From: Budorcas taxicolor
Taxonomy: Eukaryota > Chordata > Mammalia > Artiodactyla > Bovidae
Direction of reading: 5' to 3'
DNA length: 64,000 nucleotides
Assembly: GCF_023091745.1 (NCBI RefSeq)
Contig: NC_068920.1
Span: 113,425,622-113,489,621, forward strand
Position numbers and translations under genes: made by a program. Positions within the stretch are counted from its first letter, which is position 1; each line of letters starts with the position of its first letter. A model generated the notes under the pieces. It was not told the DNA's origin and did not search any database. It was given only the letters and a program-made list of their open reading frames with translations. Shown here in pieces: positions 44,956 to 56,002 of the stretch.

Positions 44956-45782
44956 TGGGAAATAGATGGGGGAACAGTGGAAACAGTGTCAGACTTTATT
45001 TTGACTGCAGATGATGACTGCAGCCATGAAATTAAAATATGTTACTCCTTGGAAGAAAAGTTATGACCAACCTAGATAGCATATTCAAAAGCAGAGATAT
45101 TACATTGCCAACAAAAGTCTGTCTAGTCAAAGCTATGGTTTTTGCGGTGGTCATGTATGGATGTGAGATTTGGACTATGAAGAAAGCTGAGCACTGAAGA
45201 ATTGATGCTTTTGAACTGTGGTGTTGGAGAAGACTCTTGAGGATCCCTAGGGCTGCAAGAAGATCCAACCAGTCCATTCTATAGAAGATCAGTCCTGGGT
45301 GTTCTTTGGAAGGACTGATGCTAACGCTGAAGCTCCAGTACTTTGGCCACCTCATGCGAAGAATTGACTTATTAGAAAAGACTCTGATGCTCGGAGGGAT
45401 GGGGGGCAGGAGGAGAAGGGGACGACTCAGGATGAGATGGCTGAATGGCATCACCGTCTCAATGGACATGAGTTTGAGTGAACTCTGGGAGTTGGTGATG
45501 GACAAGGAGGCCTGGTGTGCTGTGATTCATGGGGTCTTAGAGAGTGGAACACGACTGAGTGACTTAACTGAACTGAACTGATCTAGCACAGAGAACTCTA
45601 GTCAATAGTGCATGATGTTTTATATGAAAAAAGAGTCTAAAAATAGATAGTGGATATAACTGATCCAGTTTGCTGTACCCTTGAAACTAGCACAACATTT
45701 TAATCAACTATACTCCAATAATAAATTGGACTTTCTCTTACACTATCTCTGTTGTTCTCTTTTACCATATAATATGGAACAG

Positions 45783-46157
45783 AAGAATTGATCCTTTTGA
45801 ACTGTGGTGTTGGAGAAGACACTTGAGAGACCATTGGACAGCAAGGAGATCCAACCAGTCCATCTTAAACGAAATCAGTCCTGAATATTCATTGGAAGGA
45901 CTGATGCTGAAGCTGAAACTTCAGTACTTTGGCCACCTGATGTAAAGAACTGACTCATTTGAAAGATCCTGATTCTTGGAAAGACTGAAGATGGGAGAAG
46001 GGGAAGACAGAGGGTGAGATGGTTGGATGGCATCACTGACTCAATGGACATGAGTTTGAGTAAAGTCTGGGGGTTGGTGATGAACAGGGAGGCCTGGCAT
46101 GCTGCAGTCCATGGATTCACAAAGAGTTGTACATGACTTAGCGACTGAACTGAACTG
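45783..46157 (+). mobile_element. BovB 3' fragment, perfect 9-bp duplication
   Basis: Sense BovB from AAGAATTGATCCTTTTGAAC to the tail. ATGGAACAG is repeated at 45774-45782 and 46158-46166. Older subfamily: the 3' part reads AAGACTGAAGATGGGAGAAGG. Confidence 0.92.
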
Positions 46158-46166
46158 ATGGAACAG

Positions 46167-46771
46167 CAAACAGAGATTAATTGATGACTCATTAATTTGC
46201 AATCTTACAAATATAAACACTGTCACATACCCAACAGGCAACATCCAGTATTTCATCTTATTCTAATACTTTGTCTCTAAGGATTGGAATAGGTTTTCAC
46301 CTAAATTATCTGAGGCGTTACCACAATTACTTGCTTGTGCTAAACCTTACGATGGTCATGTTGGTGTTTTAGTTCTCGTCTCTAGTCCCTTTCTATACAG
46401 GAAGCACATTGGCAATCAGCAGGAAATATGCCATTGTGGAAATAGAAACAGAGCAAAGGTTCAGGAAGATTCTGGAGCTTGTTTGCAGGACACTTAGAAC
46501 ATTGGTTTAGAAATGTCTATGTAATTTTTTAAAACGATTTATGTTTTAGTGATATATATGCCATTTTTGACTGAATCAATGTAAGTAAATCAACTACCTT
46601 TTTTGAGCATTTTTTCCCTATTTATAGAGTGTATGTAGTGATTCATTGCTGTCCCCTTCCACAGGCTTAGATTGAAACTGACCCATAAACATATTTAAAT
46701 GGTATGAAAACATGAATATGATGAATGACCTCCTTTACATAAATATCACATCTATTAAACATTATTAAAAG

Positions 46772-46772
<1 letters not shown>
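46167..46772. other. Unassigned sequence
   Basis: No recognisable repeat or gene. Confidence 0.4.

Positions 46773-46813
<41 letters not shown>
46773..46813. repeat. (TG)20 microsatellite
   Basis: Uninterrupted TG repeat of 41 bases. Likely length-polymorphic. Confidence 0.97.
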
Positions 46814-46816
<3 letters not shown>

Positions 46817-47304
46817 AAATTTACCTGGGATATGAGGTTTAGAGACTAATGCTGACACTTGGGTATAAATAACAGCAGAAATTCTCCAAGAGGGATGAAG
46901 GCATGAAGGTTACACATCTTTACAAGTGAATACTCACACTCAAAGTGAGAGTGGGGCCAAAGATGGGTTCCTATTAAATAGATTTCTCCAATTATCTGGG
47001 GGAACTGGGTATGAAAGAAATGTTAGTATCGTGTGATGACTATATTATTTTTCTAATTTCTCAAGATTATCTCAATTTTTTTTTTTCATTTTTCCTATGT
47101 GAAGCAGTAGCCTCAAATCCCAGGCTATATATCTGTGTTGCCAGAAGTGTGGATAATTCTTATGCAAGGAACTGTAAATATACCTTTAAAATTTTGTTGT
47201 AATTCCTAAGGGCCCAAAAGAGTAACTTCCACACTTATCCCATCTTTCAAAATTGTACACAGTGAATGTAGCTGTGTTGTCTGGTGATTGATATAGCTCA
47301 TATG
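46814..47304. other. Unassigned sequence
   Basis: No recognisable repeat or gene. Confidence 0.4.
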
Positions 47305-47312
47305 GAAATCTA

Positions 47313-47430
47313 GAAAGTGAAAGTGAAGTCACTCAGTCGTGTCCGACTCTTTGCCACCCCATGGACTGTAACCTATCAGGCTCCTCTGTCCATGGGATTT
47401 TCCAGGCAATAGCACTGGAGTGGATTGCCA
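47313..47430 (-). mobile_element. BOV-A monomer SINE, minus strand
   Basis: AAGTGAAGTCACTCAGTCGTG through GCACTGGAGTGGATTGCCA is one BOV-A unit. GAAATCTA at 47305-47312 and 47431-47438 is an 8-bp target duplication. Confidence 0.88.
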
Positions 47431-47438
47431 GAAATCTA

Positions 47439-48374
47439 AGTAACCCTAATTTATAAGTAATCTTACTTTATGTGAATGACAGTAAACTGAAGACAAGGCA
47501 CTTGATAGACTAGTATTGCTGCTGAAAATCCGGACCAGCACAGTGGCTGAATCCAATGTGCCCTCCAAAGGTACAAGATTTTGAGTACAGGTGGATCGAA
47601 AGGGGAAGAGTAGCTGAGGGCAAAGGGAAAGATAAATGGGAGCAATTCAGTTTTACAGTGATTCCCCAAAAAAGCTTCAGAGCAAGAGATAATATTGACT
47701 TCTAGCTCAGTTATACCTGATTCCTGAGAGAGTAAAATCATGTGGTGCTGAGATCAATTCTGCTTTCGGTACCTGGCAAAATAAAATGAAAACCAGCAAA
47801 CTTGAATAACACCACTCTGGGAGATACTTTAGTCATATAATATAATGAAGGTCTAGACTAGCTTTTAATGACTGAGACTTTAATATGTGCATGATTTTTT
47901 GACTCTTGATTTTCAGGTTATTTCTACTGAGATACCTGTATTAGTCTAATACTGGCATTAGTGGTAAGATTATAATACTGATTTTTATGGTCAAATGTAT
48001 TGGAAAATTGAATAGTTACACCTGAGGATATAATATTGATGGAAAATGACTGACCTAAAGCTATCCATCAAGTGATTCCTATGCTAAATACTTCTGTATA
48101 TATTAATCATGAAGTAGAAATTATGGTAGATCAAGGGACACAAACTTGAAAATATGTGCAGTGTCAGCATATTGCAGATGACTTATTTCTTTAAATTTAT
48201 TCTTACCTGACATGGGCTCATCCAAATGTTAGGAATATCCATTATATTATAGCTGTGTTTGTCATGTAAATTCTATACTGAATATATATTTCCAAATACT
48301 GTTCCTTTATTGTAAGAGAGACTTGGTCAAAGCCTAGAAGATAGCTTATGTAGTAACACATTTAATATTGCACA
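47439..48374. other. Unassigned sequence
   Basis: Nearly 1 kb with no supportable repeat, RNA or gene. Confidence 0.4.
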
Positions 48375-48660
48375 AAAAGAGATCTAGCCTTAATTCTCAG
48401 TTCCCAGGATGTAATCTTTGTTGGTCCCAGGTCCTTGGCATATCCGGATCTTAACAATATCATTTAGGGTGGGGGCTGGTTATATTATAAAAAATCAAGA
48501 ATGTGATTTAGGAAGGAGGCATTGGATCACACGGTATAGTCACACTAGAGATTGAGATCAACCATATGAACAATCGACCTTGTCTACATAAGGGAGTCTC
48601 AGTAAAAACAGAATACAAGGCTCAGGTGAGCTTCCCTGATTGGTGATATTCCATGCAAAT
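48375..48660 (+). mobile_element. Probable ancient ERV-L type LTR remnant
   Basis: GAAGGAGGCATTGGATCACA, AAGGGAGTCTCAGTAAAAACAG and GTGAGCTTCCCTGATTGGTG resemble the U3/R end of an old mammalian LTR family. Name and left edge uncertain. Confidence 0.4.
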
Positions 48661-48770
48661 CATCATACATTATGAATGAGAGCAAGTTGCATTTGTTAGT
48701 TTTCTGCTCTTTTTCCTTTACCTGATTTTAATCTGTGGACTTAACCTATGATAAATCATAACTGTGAGAA

Positions 48771-48835
48771 TGTGTGTGTATGAGTGTGTGTGTGTGTGTG
48801 CGTGTGTGTGTGTGCATGTGTGTGCGCGCACACAC
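48771..48835. repeat. Imperfect (TG)n tract ending in a CG-rich palindrome
   Basis: TG-rich microsatellite with GCG and GCA interruptions, ending in an 18-bp perfect palindrome of alternating purine and pyrimidine (48818-48835). It sits at the 3' tail of the adjoining SINE, a common place for microsatellites to grow. Confidence 0.9.
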
Positions 48836-49040
48836 TCAGTTGCATCTGACTCTTTGTGACTGCCGTGGACTGTAGTCTGCCGGGCTCCTCTGTCCATGGC
48901 ATTATCCAGGCAAGGATACTGGAGTGGGTTACCATTTCCTTCTCCAGGTGATCTTGTTGCTGCAGAGATTGAACATGCATCCCTTGTGTCTCTTGCAGAG
49001 CAGACACATTCTTTATCAGCTGAACCACCAGGGAAGCCCA
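48836..49040 (-). mobile_element. Bov-tA SINE, minus strand
   Basis: The reverse complement starts at the head GGGCTTCCCTGGTGGTTCAG (49040) and ends at CAGATGCAACTGAG next to the microsatellite. The B-box is decayed. Full length. Confidence 0.9.
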
Positions 49041-49679
49041 ACCATGAATATAATTGCTGTCAGTTGGTCCTGTGAATTATTCTAACAAATGATCAAATTT
49101 GAGGGTTGTTTGGTCCATTTCTTCCCCCTTTCCCAAAACTTGCAGTTGGTGTTTGTTAAAAGTGAGTATGATTTGGAACATGGTGCCTTCTCACTTCATA
49201 GTGAATGTGAACATAACTTCATGTGAATGTGTGACTGAAGAATAATTTGGAGTTAGATGACAAATTTCTAAAAGCAGAATAAACAATCTATGACTCCAAG
49301 AAAGAGTAAGTATAGCCCAGTTATGAAGCATGGTAAAGGAGCACATTAAAAAATTGCTGAAGTGTGTCCATAAAAGGAGAGCCACAATTACTGGAAAGGA
49401 TATTAGATCAGTAGATTCATTTAAATAATACTCAGACATGATTAAAAACAGTAAACACAGAAGAAAATAGCTATCAAACATTCAGGCTTGGCATTCTGTA
49501 AAATAATAGTGACAGTATTTGTTTAAGAAACCAAATAAATTTAATAAAAATTAAAATGGATAAAGTTAATCTAGTCAAATAAAAGAGTCAAAGTCTTAAA
49601 AATACACAAAAAAGTAAAGCATGTATATTAAAAAGTGAGATATGATCATTTTTACTGTCTTGACAAGGGGATGTTGTAT
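49041..49679. other. Unassigned AT-rich sequence
   Basis: No recognisable repeat or gene. Confidence 0.4.
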
Positions 49680-50338
49680 CAGTTCAGTTCAGTGCAGTTC
49701 AGTCACTCAGTCATGTCCTACTCTTTGCGACCCCATGAATTGCAGCACACCAGTCCTCCCTGTCCATCACGAATTCCCAGAGTTCACTCAAACTCATGTC
49801 TATCGAGTCGGTGACGCCATCCAGCCATCTCATCTTTTGTCGTCCCCTTCTCCTCCTGCCCCCAATCTTTCCCAGCATCAGAGTATTTTCCAATAAGTCA
49901 ACTCTTCGCATGAGGTGGCCAAATTACTGGAGTTTCAGCTTCAGCATCATTCCTTCTAAAGTACACCCAGGACTGATCTCCTTTAGAATGGACTGGTTGG
50001 GTCTCCTTGCAGTCCAAGGAACCCTCAAAAGTCTTCTCCAACACCACAGTTCAAAAGCATCAATTCTTTGGCCCTAGCTTTCTTCACAGTCCAACTCTCA
50101 CATCCATACATGACCACAGGAAAAACCATAGCCTTGACTAGACAGATCTTTGTTGGCAAAGTAATGTCTCTGCTTTTCAATATACTACCTAGGTTGGTCA
50201 TAACTTTCCTTCCAAAGAGTAAGCATCTTTTAATTTCATGGCTGCAATCACCATCTGCAGTGATTTTGAAGCCCCCAAAAATAAAGTCTGACACTGTTTC
50301 CTCTGTTTCCCCATCCATTTCCCATAAAGTGATGGGAC
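49680..50338 (-). mobile_element. BovB LINE, 5'-truncated, minus strand
   Basis: Tail at 49680; the 5' end lies just after the catalytic region at CATAAAGTGATGGGAC. Contains only C-terminal coding sequence, with a frameshift near 50070. Confidence 0.93.
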
Positions 50339-51139
50339 ACATAGTGTATGAAGACACAAATTTTATCTCTATATGTGTTAAAGTTGTCATTATCTGGGAT
50401 GTATAAGTGAGATGTAGGTAAATGATAATAAAGTTGGTAAATGTAGGAAAATAGTATTCAATCAACTTAGCTAAGTCATTTTTTTGTATTTGTATTTATT
50501 TATTTCTAATCCTGCCAAATCTGTAGCGCCCTCTCTAAAACCTTTTTCACTCTCTTCAAGGAATAATAATCTTTTCTATAAAACCATTGTTTCCAAGTTC
50601 TCTAAACTTTTCTGCTATAAGAGATTAGAACTAGAATTTTGAAACACAGTCTGTCAGTTGAAATTATCCAATTAAAATAATAAAGACACTTCTAGGTTTG
50701 ATGCATTTTGACTTCAGGGAAATAGAGTTGAAAGAAAGGGGAATGAAATAAAGCTTGAAAATGAATTTGCTCTTGAAAGAACAATTTCCCAGCCAAATTG
50801 AGGGAATCTTGCTTCACATCAAGGTCAGATCAAACTTTCAACTTGATTTCATTCAAATTGATTTGATTTGAACCTAGAAGTTCACCTGAGTTCCACCTGA
50901 TAGAGACTTTCACATTAATAACATTTAGCCCAATATACTGCAAGGAACTGAATGAGGAAGCTATCATGTATTCATTTAAGAAATACACCAAAATGGAAAA
51001 TATTCCATTGTACAGAGTAAAATGCAATGACCTGAGAGTCTTTCCATCAATATTATTGCCTAGTCTGAAACTAACTTACAAAATATAAAATCTGCTTTAT
51101 CTCCCATAGCCACAGAATCATAACACAGACAGTAGCAGG
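50339..51139. other. Unassigned sequence
   Basis: No recognisable repeat or gene. Confidence 0.4.
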
Positions 51140-51143
51140 GAGA

Positions 51144-51203
<60 letters not shown>

Positions 51204-51283
51204 AAGGAGGAGAGAGAGAGAGAGGGATGGAAAGGAGGAGAGATAGAGGGATGGAAAGGAGGAGAGAGAGAAGTGGAGAGACA
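51140..51283. repeat. (GA)n tract with a nested minisatellite
   Basis: A run of about 28 GA units (51150-51199) is followed by three copies of a unit containing ATGGAAAGGAGGAGAGA, spaced by GA-rich filler. Strongly purine on one strand. Confidence 0.92.
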
Positions 51284-52282
51284 GTTATCTAATAGTTTTA
51301 GAACTGTATGACACTTTTGCAAAGAAATAAGCTCCAAATTCAAAGACTAAAAACTCAAGTGGTTTAGGGACAGCATTCTTTGATTCTTGTTAGTAAATCA
51401 GAAGTCCTCAACAGGGATCCAAGTAGCACATAAGTCATGAGATGTTCTGATGGCCCCAAATATGTTGAAATTGAAATGTTCCTCCCTGATGGTAAAAGAC
51501 AACCTTCTTATGTAGGGTTTGGCTTAGATCTCAGGAAGGTAACTGACTAATATTAAAAACTCTTGCTTCCTGCTGACTTTAACAGCAATGGTCCAGTGTA
51601 GCTTGCATATTGAGACTTAGCTTGTTGGTAAGAAGTAATAGACACTAAAAAGGAACTAACTCAGAATAAGTGTGCCAAGACAGTGTTTTAACTAGCCTGA
51701 ATACGTAACTCACTGTGAACATACGATAACACACAACAAACAAATCCCTTCTTCTGGAGATTTTGTTTCAGTAATCATCAGTCAAGAGCAAAAGTTGGCA
51801 TTGTTATTATTTATTCCAGGTGATGCTAGTTATCTAGGACTCTAAAAAAATAAGGAATAAGGGGTTCTATAAAATTTAGAAAGATGCTCACAAACTCCCA
51901 CTATTTTATGGTTGTTAAAATAAGGGATAATAAGCACTCACTCCCTTATCAGTTATTTGATTTCGGGGCTAATTTAAAAAGATTGTTTTATTTAAAGCTT
52001 TGAAAACAATACCTGGGATAAAGATAAGGGATAAAGAAAGGCCTCAGTAAATATCAATACCTTGTTTTGTGGAACTGAAAACAGATATACAATTATTTTA
52101 ACTTACCACTAAGATACTGCCTATTAAATTTTTACCTTATACTGCCTATTAAATGTTAAGACATCATCAAATATAAATCTCATCTCAAAGTAAAAAATAG
52201 TAAAACATTTTAAAAGAAGAATGTATCTTTAGAATGCATGAAATATACAACTAGAGAAGCCTACGTATATAATATAAATATT
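51284..52282. other. Unassigned sequence
   Basis: About 1 kb with no supportable element, apart from a local 16-bp direct repeat at 52114-52154. Confidence 0.4.
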
Positions 52283-53050
52283 CAGTTCAGTTCAGTCACT
52301 CAGTCATGTCCGACTCTTTGTGACTCCATGAATCGCAGCACGCCAGGCCTCCCTGTCCATCACCAACTCCCAGAGTTCACTCAGACTCATGTCCATCGAG
52401 TCAGTGATGACATCCAGCCATTTCATCCTCTGTCGTCCCTTTCTCCTCCTGCCCCTAATCCCTCCCAGCATCAGTCTTTTCCAATGAGTCAACTCTTGAC
52501 ATGAGGTGGCCAAAGTACTGGAGTTTCAGCTTCAGCATCATTCCTTCCAAAGAAATCCCAGGGCTGATCTCCTTCAGAATGGACTGGTTGGATCTCCTTG
52601 CAGTTCAAGGGACTCTCAAGAGTCTTCTCCAACACCACAGTTGAAAAGCATCAATTCTTCGGCTCTCAGCCTTCTTCACAATCCAACTCTCACATCCATA
52701 CATGACCACAGGCAAAACCATAGCCTTGACTAGATGGACCTTTGTTGATAAAGTAATGTCTCTTCTTTTGAATATACTATCTAGGTTGGTCATAACTTTT
52801 CTTCCAAGGAGTAAGCGTCTTTTAATCTCATGGTTTCAATCACCATCTGCAGTGATTTTGGAGCCCCCCAAAATAAAGTCTGACACTGTTTCCACTGTTT
52901 CCCCATCTATTTCCCATGAAGTGATGGGACCGGATGCTATGATCTTCATTTTCTGAATGTTGAGCTCTAAGCCAACTTTTTCACTCTCCATTTTCACTTT
53001 CATCAAGAGGCTTTTTAGTTCCTCTTCACTTTCTGCCATAAGGGTGGTGT
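52283..53050 (-). mobile_element. BovB LINE, 5'-truncated, minus strand
   Basis: Tail at 52283; the 5' end falls immediately before the YADD codons at AAGGGTGGTGT. Low divergence. The encoded C-terminal part is broken by stops. Confidence 0.93.
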
Positions 53051-53233
53051 GTATACTCAAAGCATAAATAAATAAAGTAGCATGGATAAGAAATATTAGA
53101 TGACAAAATTTCTGTTGAGGTCCACTATTTCCTGAAAGAACTACTGAAGTAACAACTTCAGCAGAAAAATCATATGAGGATAAATGAATGATGAGCACAG
53201 GGACAGAGAAACTGTGATTTCACATAAAATGCC

Positions 53234-53254
53234 ATATATATATATATATATATA
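53234..53254. repeat. (TA)10 microsatellite
   Basis: Uninterrupted AT alternation of 21 bases just before a SINE tail. Confidence 0.9.
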
Positions 53255-53280
53255 CACATATTCTTTTTACATAACTTATA

Positions 53281-53504
53281 TGGAAGTGAAGTGAAAGTGA
53301 AAGTGCTACTTGCTTAGTTTTGTCTGATCTTTTTGACCCCATGGACTGTAATCTGCCAGGCTCCTCTGTCCATGTAATTCTTCAAGCAAGATTACTGGAG
53401 TGTAGTCATTCCCTTCTCCAGGGGTTCTTCCCAACCTAGGGATTTAACCCAGGTCTCCCACATTGCAGGCAGATTCTTTATAGTCTGAGCCATGAGGGAA
53501 GCCC
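53281..53504 (-). mobile_element. Bov-tA SINE, minus strand
   Basis: The reverse complement starts at GGGGCTTCCCTCATGGCTCAG (53504) and ends in the GTGAAAGTGAAAGTG-type region. Full length, moderately diverged. Confidence 0.87.
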
Positions 53505-54222
53505 CAGATAATCACAAATAAATAATGATCTATAAATAGTTGATTTAATATTCCAGAGAACAATTACAAGGATAAAGGACTGAGAGTATTCTGGAATTGA
53601 CATCTAAAACTTACTAAGAATGTTATACTACATTAGAAAATATTATGTGTTTTTAAATCTGTTCAGTGTAACAAAAATATATAAAATAATCAATAGCATT
53701 CAAATCAATGAAGAGTAGCAAATATTGACACAGAGGTGAAATTTCATTCTTTTTTATGGTTGAATAATGTTTCATCATATTGTACACCTTAAACTTATAC
53801 AATGTCATATATCATATTTCAATAAAGCTTTTTAAAAGAAATGTTGAAAAATGTTTGTCAAAATTGCGATGTATGTGAAATACAGTAAGGAAAAGCACTT
53901 GGTTAACCAAAAATGCAAAATATGATCACAGTAATAACTTAAATGTTTAATATAACAATACAGCAAACAAATTGCTAAACTCACAGTGGAAAATTAAATT
54001 GGATTTAAGTTAGATACAATTTTGTGGTCTTAAAAGTGCTATACCAAAAATAAAATAACAGAAAATTTGAAACAAATGAAAAAAGTTATAGTTAAAAGTA
54101 TTAAGAAAGCAATACATAATTTTCAGATAGAAAAGATGCATCAAGAAAATAAAAGGAATAAACCATTATATAGGCATAAATATTTAATGCGTCTAACAAT
54201 ATAGTTTCTAAATACATATATA
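53505..54222. other. Mostly unassigned; possible L1 3' end at 53745-53835
   Basis: ATTGTACACCTTAAACTTATAC and ATATTTCAATAAAGCTTTTT near 53780-53835 resemble the last bases of a sense L1 3' UTR with an A-rich end. The rest is unassigned. Confidence 0.4.
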
Positions 54223-54412
54223 TTGTTGCTGTTTAGTCACTAAGTCCTGTTCAACTCATTCGCAACCCCATGTGCTGTGGCCCACGAGTCTCCTCTGTCC
54301 ATAGGATATTCTGTCCACAGGTAAGAATACTGGGGTGGGTTGCCATTTCCTTCTCCAAGGGATCTCCCTGATCAAGGACACAAACCTGCATCTCCTGCTT
54401 GGTGGGTGGATT
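54223..54412 (-). mobile_element. Bov-tA SINE, minus strand, old
   Basis: GCTGTTTAGTCACTAAGTCC through ATCTCCTGCTTGGTGGGTGG is a diverged Bov-tA lacking the end of its tRNA-like head. Confidence 0.75.
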
Positions 54413-54920
54413 CAAGGTCAAATGTATATATATATTTATAATATAATTGATAAAGATATGAAATCAGTTGATGTCTAATATCACTTGCATATTTTGTTTT
54501 CTATAAGTTTATAGGTCAGTGAGATTGAAAATAAATAATTGACTATAAAATCATTCCATCAGAAACAGATGAAAGGAATATTTTGTTCCAGAAATGTCAT
54601 AATGCTACTTATCCTCTGTATTTGAAGAACTGTTAGAATTAATTTTTATTGAAGTATAGTTGTTTTACAATGTTGTGTTAGTTTCTACTGTACAGCAAAG
54701 TAGATCATTTATACACATACGCATATCCATACATTTTTAGACTCTTTTTGTATATATACCATTACAAAATATTGAGGAGAGCTTCCTGTGTGACACAGTA
54801 GGTGCTCTTAGTTACATATTTTATATATAGTTTTGTGTACAGAGTGCTTGAGGAACTATGAACAGAGGTTTGTGACATTGTACAGAAGGCAGGCATCAAG
54901 ACCATCCCCAAGAGAAAGAA

Positions 54921-55610
54921 ATGAAAAAGGCAAATTGGCTGTCTGAGGAGGCCTTACAAATAGCTGTGAAAAGAAGAGAAGTGAAAAGCAAAGTAGAAAA
55001 GGAAATATATACACCTTGGAATTCAGAGTTCCAAAGAATAGCAAGGAGAGATAAGAAAGCCTTCCTCAGTGATCAATGCAAAGAAATAGAGGAAAACAAT
55101 AGAACGAGAAAGACTAGAGATCCCTTCAAGAAAATTAGAGATACCAAGGAAACATTTCATTCAAAAATGGACACAGAAGCAAAAGATCTAACAGAAGCAA
55201 AAGGTATTAAGAAGAGGTGCCTAGAATACACAAGAGAACTATACAGAAAAGATCTTCAAGACCCAGATAATCATGATGGTGTGATCACTCACCTAGAGCC
55301 AGACATCCTGGAATGCGAAGTCAAGTGGGCCTCAGGAAGCATCACTGAGAACAAAGGTAGTGGAGGTGATGGAATTCAAGTTGAGCTATTTCAAATCATA
55401 AAAGATGATGCTGTGAAAGTGCTACACTCAATAAGCCAGCAAATTTGGAAAGCAAGCCATGGCCACAGGACTGGAAAAGGTCAGTTTCCATTCCAATCTC
55501 AAAGAAAGGCAATGCCAAAGATTTCTCAAACTACCACACAATTGCACTCATCTCACACGCTAGAAAAGCAATGCTCAAAATTCTCCATGCCTGGCCTCAA
55601 CAGTACATAA
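54921..55610 (+). pseudogene. BovB linker and N-terminal RT, 229 codons open
   Basis: MKKANWLSEEALQIAVKRRE, then a basic linker and the RT approach ITENKGSGGDGIQVELFQII. Near 55460 it passes into a shifted frame; the true RT frame continues in the overlapping stretch 55445-56002. Confidence 0.8.
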
Positions 55611-56002
55611 ACTGTGAACTTACAAATGATCAAGCTGGATTTAGAAAAGGCAGGGTAACCAGAAATAAAATTGTTAGCATCTGTTGGAGCATCAAAAAAT
55701 TGACAGAGTTCCAGAGAAACATCTACTTCTGCTTTATTAACTATGCCAAACCCTTTGACTGTGTGAATCACAACAAACTGTGGGGCATTCTTAAAGAGAT
55801 GGGAATACCAGATCACCTGACCTGCCTTCTGAGAAATCTGTATGCAGGTCAAGAAACAACACTTAGACTTGTTGTTGCTTCCATCCATGGAACACCAGAC
55901 TGGTTTCAAATAGGGAAAGGAGTACATCAAGGCTGTATATTGTCACCCTGCTTATTTAACTTCTATGCAGAGTACATTATGAGAAATGCTGGGGCTGGAT
56001 GA
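55445..56002 (+). pseudogene. BovB RT core, 185 codons open
   Basis: Contains WPQDWKRSVSIPISKKGNAK, GFRKGRVTRNKIVSICWSIK, YFCFINYAKPFDCVNHNKLW and GKGVHQGCILSPCLFNFYAE. An in-frame insertion of about 12 bases near 55868-55890 adds residues (LRLVVASIHGTPDW). An extra base after GNAG ends the frame. Downstream, the YADD position at 56051-56062 encodes HANN. Confidence 0.82.

Larger units (their letters stand above)
43047..45583 (+). mobile_element. BovB LINE nested in the L1 3' UTR, with internal deletion
   Basis: Sense BovB from AACTCCCCAGGTTGACATG (upstream of the endonuclease) to the CTGAA tail. TAGCACAGGGGAACTC (43031-43046) and TAGCACAGAGAACTC (45584-45598) are the target duplication in L1 3' UTR sequence. 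About 500 bases of the RT domain are missing at 44740-44770. The endonuclease region (43200-43800) retains text for the GDWNAKVGS motif but is frameshifted. Confidence 0.95.
40970..45725 (+). mobile_element. Twin-primed (5'-inverted) L1, hosting a BovB
   Basis: The first 330 bases (40970-about 41300) are an L1 ORF2 segment in reverse orientation. From about 41312 the element continues in the sense direction through the rest of ORF2 and the 3' UTR to about 43046, then after a nested BovB to the 3' end near 45725. The inverted piece ends, in L1 coordinates, where the sense piece begins, the usual product of twin priming. AAATATTGGCTTCTTT (40954-40969) and AAATTGGACTTTCT (45723-45736) look like the outer target duplication with indels. 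L1's own sequence totals about 2.2 kb. Confidence 0.85.

Noticed and set aside
48756..49041. Two minus-strand frames of 90 and 107 codons with HTHTHT runs
   Set aside because: They translate a Bov-tA SINE and its TG microsatellite, not a gene. The same holds for the frame at 46667-46858.
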